A DNA stretch of 64,000 nt from Leptoclinus maculatus (Eukaryota; Chordata; Actinopteri; Perciformes; Stichaeidae). The stretch covers positions 5,528,042 to 5,592,041 of the forward strand of contig JAVDOI010000007.1 of NCBI GenBank assembly GCA_032191485.1, written 5' to 3'. Every line of letters starts with the position of its first letter. Within the stretch, counting starts at the first letter, position 1. The notes beneath the pieces are model-generated. The model made no database searches and was not told the origin of the DNA. It saw nothing but the letters and a program-made list of their open reading frames with translations. Position numbers and translations under genes: made by a program. Positions 58,731 through 64,000 of the stretch are shown here, piece after piece.

Positions 58731-60028
58731 TGTTTAATCAGTGGTGGGCCGTCAGGGCCTGCAAAGCCTTCTCTGCTGGCCTAAACAGAATCACAAAGTT
58801 ATAGCTATTTTATAATTTAATAATTCTTCTTAAATACACTACATGTATTATAATTTATAAAATTATTTTTCCCATTATCTTATTTTCTCATTGCACAGCT
58901 ACTGTCTTCCACAGTTGCTCTGCTTCCAGTGCAGCTTGTTTTAAGTAGAGCTTTTATCCAATCAGATTTCACCTCTGTGTCTCTAGGTAAGAAGAGAGGC
59001 CCGAGGCCTGCAGACTCACAAGTGCCTCCATGTGGAAGTTTAAGTGAATGGGGACGATATTGTTGATTGTCATAGTCTTCAACCAATCAGATCTTTAGTT
59101 TGACATATTGGGCGTGTTCTTTGACGTGCCAGAGCCTGCTAGCTGGCCTAGCCATACGTGATTGGTCAGTGGGCTAGCGTGACATATTGGGCGGTGACAA
59201 TCCCAAAATCTGCTGCCTCTGTCGAGCGGACATTTTCAGCCCTCAAACACATTAAAACGTATTCAGGAAATACAACTGGGGAGGCTCGACTGTCTTCACT
59301 GGCGTCCATGAATCGAGAAGGACTTCTTACTGGAACTAAAACGCACGGATGTACTGAACAACCGTGAGATTTAACTCTTTATTAACAAAGAAAGGAGGAT
59401 GGACTTTGTCTTTAAATAGTGAACAGCAGCTCTGGTAAGTTAAATGCGTTTGTTTTTACATCTGCAGTAACTTTAATATGCTTGTTTATATATTATTATT
59501 TGTACAACTTATGAAGATGGATTTTTGTTTGGTTTAATATGTGATAGGAACTATTGTTGCGTCCAATGTTGCTCTGGGGACATATTTAGCGGTGCCAGTG
59601 TTGCCAACTTTCTCGCTAAATCTGGTGACTTTCCAAACCCTCATGGCGACTTTTTTTGTCAAAAGCTACTAGTGACAAATCTAGCGACTTTTTCTGGTGT
59701 TATTAGAGACTTTGCTGGTGTTTTCACTCAATGACGTTAAAGCACGTACGTTCTACAGTTACTGCCGTGAACGAGCAGCAGGTGCTGCCGTGAGCCCCTC
59801 CGCCACCCCAAAGCACTCACAGTACTCTCACAGAAGCCTCGCGCAGCAGTCCCAGCTGCAGTCAGAGCAGAGAGGAGACGCACTCTCTGCGTATTCTCTG
59901 CAGTTAGTGTATTTACAGGTGTTGGCTTCATTTTAACATGAAACAAATAATAACCGTAGCTGTGTTTCAGCTGCAGGACAGCAGTGAAGGCCCAGGTATA
60001 AAATACACGGCCCGCCACTGTGTTTAAT
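58731..60028 (+). mobile_element. hAT element copy 3 (1282 bp) beside exon 2 acceptor
   Basis: Element 58739-60020 starts CAGTGGTGGGCCGTCAGG and ends CACGGCCCGCCACTG. Both flanks are TGTTTAAT, exact. The dimerisation domain (VTIPKSAASVERTFSALKHI, then EARLSSLASMNREGLL) is at 59196-59330 and, as in copy 2, shifts frame before VNKERRMDFVFK-like sequence ending at 59419. It has a private block at 59597-59760 (GTTGCCAACTTTCTCGCTAA) that resembles a separate repeat. Exact duplication and close identity with copy 2 suggest the youngest insertion of the three. Confidence 0.92.
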
Positions 60029-61415
60029 TGATATTGAAATGGTATTTAATTTCAGTCTGTGAATAATAACAGCACACAAACAATTAGGGAATGAAAGAAA
60101 ACAAATTACTCCCTACAAATCAGAAATTTGAAATCTCAAATCTCAAAATATTAGAGCCATTAATTTAATAAAAAGTTTGTTTGTTGTTTCCAATTATACC
60201 TCTACAATATAAATTGTATTTGTTTTATACTCCCCATACTTTCATACATTGAGTAATGTATAGAAGTATAAGTGAGCAATGTAAAGTGTAAAAAAATGCT
60301 TGATTTGACGTATTTTCTCTGACAGAATTTACAAGAGGCTACAGTACATATTATATCATTATTATTATTTACAGTTAAAACGGTTTAACACAAATGCATC
60401 CGTAGCAACGAAACAATCTACAAGCCATATCTGGAAACTGTGTTTTTGGTATTAATGAAAGTGTTGCTCTAGACAGACGTTTCCTGTGTGACCGATAAAC
60501 CTAAGCAGCGAGACAGAAAGAGGATTATCGCCACTATCTAGAATGAGAACAACTAAAAAGAGTAGTTGCCTGTCAGCTTCACGCAGTTCGGCACTGAAGG
60601 GGAACAGGGTAAACAATGGTGAGCCCATCAGCAGATTATGGCGGATGTTATTAATGTTGTCTCAGTCCTCTTACTGCAGTCGCCCTCCATTATCTCCCTG
60701 CACTCTGTCTTTTAAACTCTAAGAGGAAGAGGTGGAACAATATTCTGACCTAATTTCAAACGTTGCGGTGCTTATGAGCGCAGGCTACGTCTCCGAAGAA
60801 AGGCAAAAAGACTCTGCACCCTTCCCTATTCTCATAGTCTGGGACACATTGCAGGCACAAACAGCGTTAACCCAGTTGATAATCTTATGCAAATTGTGCT
60901 GTGGATGGTGAATTGACATATGCTGTGTATTTATGGTAAAGTACCCACTTTATACACAGCTGCACACTAGCATGGGGATCGTCTTTACTGCAGTATGCAT
61001 CACACTATAAAAGCAATGAAATATGTAACTTGGCCGTTTATCATAGTTCAGTTGGTATTACTGAAAACATTGAGGACCCAACGTTAATCACCAACGTTTC
61101 CCGTTGGTGATTAAAGCTTCTGTGTTTAGGATTTGAAAATTTCCAACAATGACGTATGCGGTAAAATCCCAAAAGACCTAATTAGCTATTTTGTTTTTCC
61201 AATGAAAAAATTTGAAGTAGTATTATTTTTATTTTAATTTTAATTTATCATAGTTTTTTAGGCAACAGGGATGTACAATCACTTGTACATATGGCAAAAG
61301 TGTAAGCAAACAGCTGCCTATTCACACATCCAGGAGACACAGAGCAACACAAGCATCTATTTGGAATCGTGTTTCCATCCACATTGTCAACAGAAGTCCA
61401 ATATTCACTCACCTG
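60029..61415. other. intron 1-2, nothing recognised
   Basis: AT-rich. A perfect inverted pair (CCAACGTTTCCCGTTGG region, 61092-61108) is short and probably chance. Confidence 0.4.
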
Positions 61416-61419
61416 TTAG

Positions 61420-61690
61420 CTCGGTTTTGGTCTCCACCAAATCCACCAAATTTGGCTGCTAATTGCTGCTCTAGGTCGACCAGCTAATTGCTAACTTTGT
61501 GTTGTGTTGTGTTGGTGCCGCGCAGGTAGTGTACAGTGGGTTTATCAGAGTTGTTTCATAAAAAACAGCTACATGATGCTGCTGGAAACAAGGGTGATGA
61601 GAGCGGTGAGAGTTAACCAGAACATTAAGGTTGCAGGCCATGAAACCAAAACAATGAGCTGAAAAACACTAAAATGCTCTGTAGAGCTGG
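61420..61690. repeat. short fish repeat related to 54140-54290
   Basis: Shares GGTCTCCACCAAATCCACC-type and AGTGTACAGTGGGTTTATCA blocks with the copy at 54140. Confidence 0.5.
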
Positions 61691-62020
61691 GTGATTATTC
61701 TCTGTGGGTTTATCACTGTGAGCGACCCCTTTTATATTGCATGTACTGTGCTGTCATTAAACCCATTGTTAATATAAAGATGTGTATTAGTGCAGCTTAA
61801 AATGAAAGGAATTGAAAAACACATAGTGGCTTTAATTCAATCAGTAACACCACTGCAAAATATATAAAATTCTGTGAAACAAGCTGAATCAACACCAGTA
61901 TGATTTAAAAAAAAAAAGAAATTCTAGTTTAGAAAAGTAATGGTTTTCTGCGCCTGTATCTTTGAAATAGCAATGTGTTAATTGCACTGATTTCCCTACA
62001 AATGTTCCCACAAGACTCGA

Positions 62021-62156
<136 letters not shown>

Positions 62157-62485
62157 AGAGAGCACGTTCCGAAGTGTGTGTGTGTGTGTGTTTTTAAGAG
62201 GCTTAAGAAGCTGACTAAATGAATGGACCAATTTGCCTTTGCTCTGCAATCATGGGAGTTTGTATGGGATTTAGGGTATCAGAGAAGAGTAAAGGAGAGC
62301 AGACATGTAATCAGAATTTTCTAATTTTGTCTCTGCTCTACTCTTCCCTTGTGTCTCCCTCCCTGTACTCTCATTGCATTTTCTATCTCCCTGCTCTCCT
62401 TCTGCTCGTATTCTCTCCATCCTCCTCTTCCTCCCTGCACATCTCTAATCACTGCTATTCCTTGTTTTCCATCAGGTCCCATCAC

Positions 62486-62708
62486 CTGTTTTTAGCTGCA
62501 GGTGGATGCTTGGAGCGGGGACCCAGGCTGCCACGGGAACCAGGACCGCCTTGACCAACGGGGTGTGCTGCCTGATGTCCGACAGCAGCTTGTCGAAACC
62601 GTAAACGTGCAGCGCCTCGACCACCCGGGAGGAAACGTAGACGGTCTTGCCGCTGGTCACGTAGTAACCCAACGTCACGTTGTGGGGGCTGCAGTCGTCG
62701 TGTTCCAC
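62486..62708 (-). CDS. kiaa1549/kiaa1549l: exon 1 of those visible: extracellular segment (codons 1-74)
   Basis: 223 nt, entering in phase 0 after a CACAG acceptor and leaving with one base before GTGATG. It encodes VEHDDCSPHNVTLGYYV through SIHLQLKT. There is one N-glycosylation sequon (NVT) and one cysteine. No hydrophobic stretch is long enough to cross a membrane, which fits an ectodomain piece close to the membrane. The acceptor's polypyrimidine tract is a (CT)n microsatellite. The donor is GTGATG, weaker than consensus. It is not the first exon: the frame is open into it. Confidence 0.85.
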
Positions 62709-62712
62709 CTGT

Positions 62713-62760
<48 letters not shown>
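62709..62760. repeat. (GA)n microsatellite forming exon 1 polypyrimidine tract
   Basis: On the transcribed strand this is TCTCTCT... up to CTGTCACAG at the exon 1 acceptor; about 20 units. Confidence 0.95.
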
Positions 62761-62764
<4 letters not shown>

Positions 62765-64000
62765 TGGGGAAATTCAAGTTGTAGCTTTTCTTTTTTTGTT
62801 GTTTTTTTACTTCGTTTACATCTGTATTTCAAAAGAGACTGTGTACATGTATTCTAAAAACATGGTGATGTTAGTACGTCTAGAGGATTCTTGTTCTTAT
62901 TTCAAAGCAAAGAAATCAGTGCTACCAGGTGAAACAAGACTATACAGGGGAAGAGGTGATGGGGTGCATCCCTATTTAAATACATATTGTACTCGCTATG
63001 GGTTTAGAACTCAAATGCACCGCACTAAGGGTATTTATAAACCCTTTTTTTTTTTCTTTCTTTTTTTTTTAAATCTGCCTCAAGGGCATAGTTTAGCTTG
63101 AGCCTCCAACAGGGATAAATCTGACTAACTGTGTCCTGGAAAAACACGGACAGACAACAATCGGCGGTGAGTCAAGACTCGTATTTCTGGAAGCATCCAC
63201 CGCCCACCTGCCTCTACCCTCCACCTCCGTCCACGCTGGAGCAGCTGTGGCTGTTCTTACTATGGCCCTCTCCTCACCCCTCTTTCCCTCTCCTCTCCTC
63301 GGCATTCACGTCCCTGTGTTTATTTATGTCTTTGTTAGCAACTATAACTCATCCTATGCAGCATCCATAACTGGTCACTGAATGTTTAATAACACAGCAT
63401 GTAATCATACATATTTTATCAACCTGCCTGTGAGTTATTTGCCCATGTGTATAAACAGTGAATGATCCTGTAATAAAACAATTAAATAAGCCTATATAAT
63501 AATAATAATAATACATTTTATTTGTATAGCACTTTAAAAGGTACTCAAAGGCACTTTACATGGTAGAAACAGAAACAATGAAAGCAATAATAATATAAAC
63601 AAGGCAAAGAGATGACATTACAAAAGTGAGAAACTAAACAAAAACATACATAACATAACAGATTAAAAGCAGATTTAAATAGATGAGTTAACAATATACA
63701 TGGGTATTGTGTAATTGGTTATTCATAAATCATTCATGAATGGGAAATGTAATAATTTGAACAATAGACTCGCATCAGGTAATGTTTCCATCGTAATGCA
63801 TACCGTTCTACATATAAGCAATTAAAAACAGCATGTAATATAAAAACTACAATGTCCAATCACACGCTCCGGAAGTCATCTACATTCTATAAGCACTCAT
63901 CAGGATTAAGCAGGATAAATTGCGCCTACTTAACAACTATGTTACTACAACAATACGATGTGTGTATTAGAACATGCATGTGGTTTACTGACGTATCTGG
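62761..64000. other. intron upstream of exon 1, continues beyond the window
   Basis: No exon found. At 63500-63570 is an (AAT)n run and then TTTGTATAGCACTTTAAAAG with ACTCAAAGGCACTTTACATG, a common fish repeat fragment. The large 5' coding exons of the family must lie to the right. Confidence 0.45.

Overview
The window is vertebrate nuclear DNA, almost certainly from a teleost (ray-finned) fish. The evidence is one large gene of small, phase-matched exons separated by long introns, many (TG)n, (GA)n and (TA)n microsatellites, and a crowd of interspersed repeats typical of fish genomes (hAT elements with 8-bp target-site duplications, L2-type LINE ends, a piggyBac-like TTAA element). Nothing looks bacterial or organellar. 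Species cannot be named from sequence alone.

The one gene is on the minus strand: the 3' half of a KIAA1549-family (UPF0606) single-pass membrane protein. I assembled 16 internal coding exons, running from 62708 down to 7393. Every splice phase agrees and the open frame is 882 codons: about 295 residues of extracellular region, one transmembrane helix encoded at 43623-43783, and about 560 residues of cytoplasmic tail. The large 5' exons lie beyond the right edge. A likely terminal exon begins at 6313 and runs through a long 3' UTR to a good poly(A) signal at 2888-2893, but the protein end it encodes is short and does not resemble the tail I recall for the human family. The paralogue (KIAA1549 or KIAA1549L) is not settled.

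Layout: 1-471 frameshifted hAT transposase relic; 478-2870 intergenic; 2870-6313 probable 3' UTR with a small MITE; 7393-19546 seven cytoplasmic-tail exons with a nested LINE/L2/hAT stack between exons 14 and 15; 19547-35889 three tail exons with hAT, microsatellite and repeat insertions; 35890-43622 a long, repeat-poor intron; 43623-62708 the transmembrane and extracellular exons, several with a repeat pressed against a splice site; 62709-64000 intron continuing out of the window.

The most interesting signals are at the gene/repeat boundaries: a hAT copy inserted 20 bp from a 3' splice site, a (CT)n microsatellite serving as polypyrimidine tract, a LINE-like tail abutting a 5' splice site, a minisatellite whose unit switches from 11 to 13 bp, and three deletion derivatives of one hAT family. 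I found no evidence of a novel defence, biosynthetic or regulatory system.
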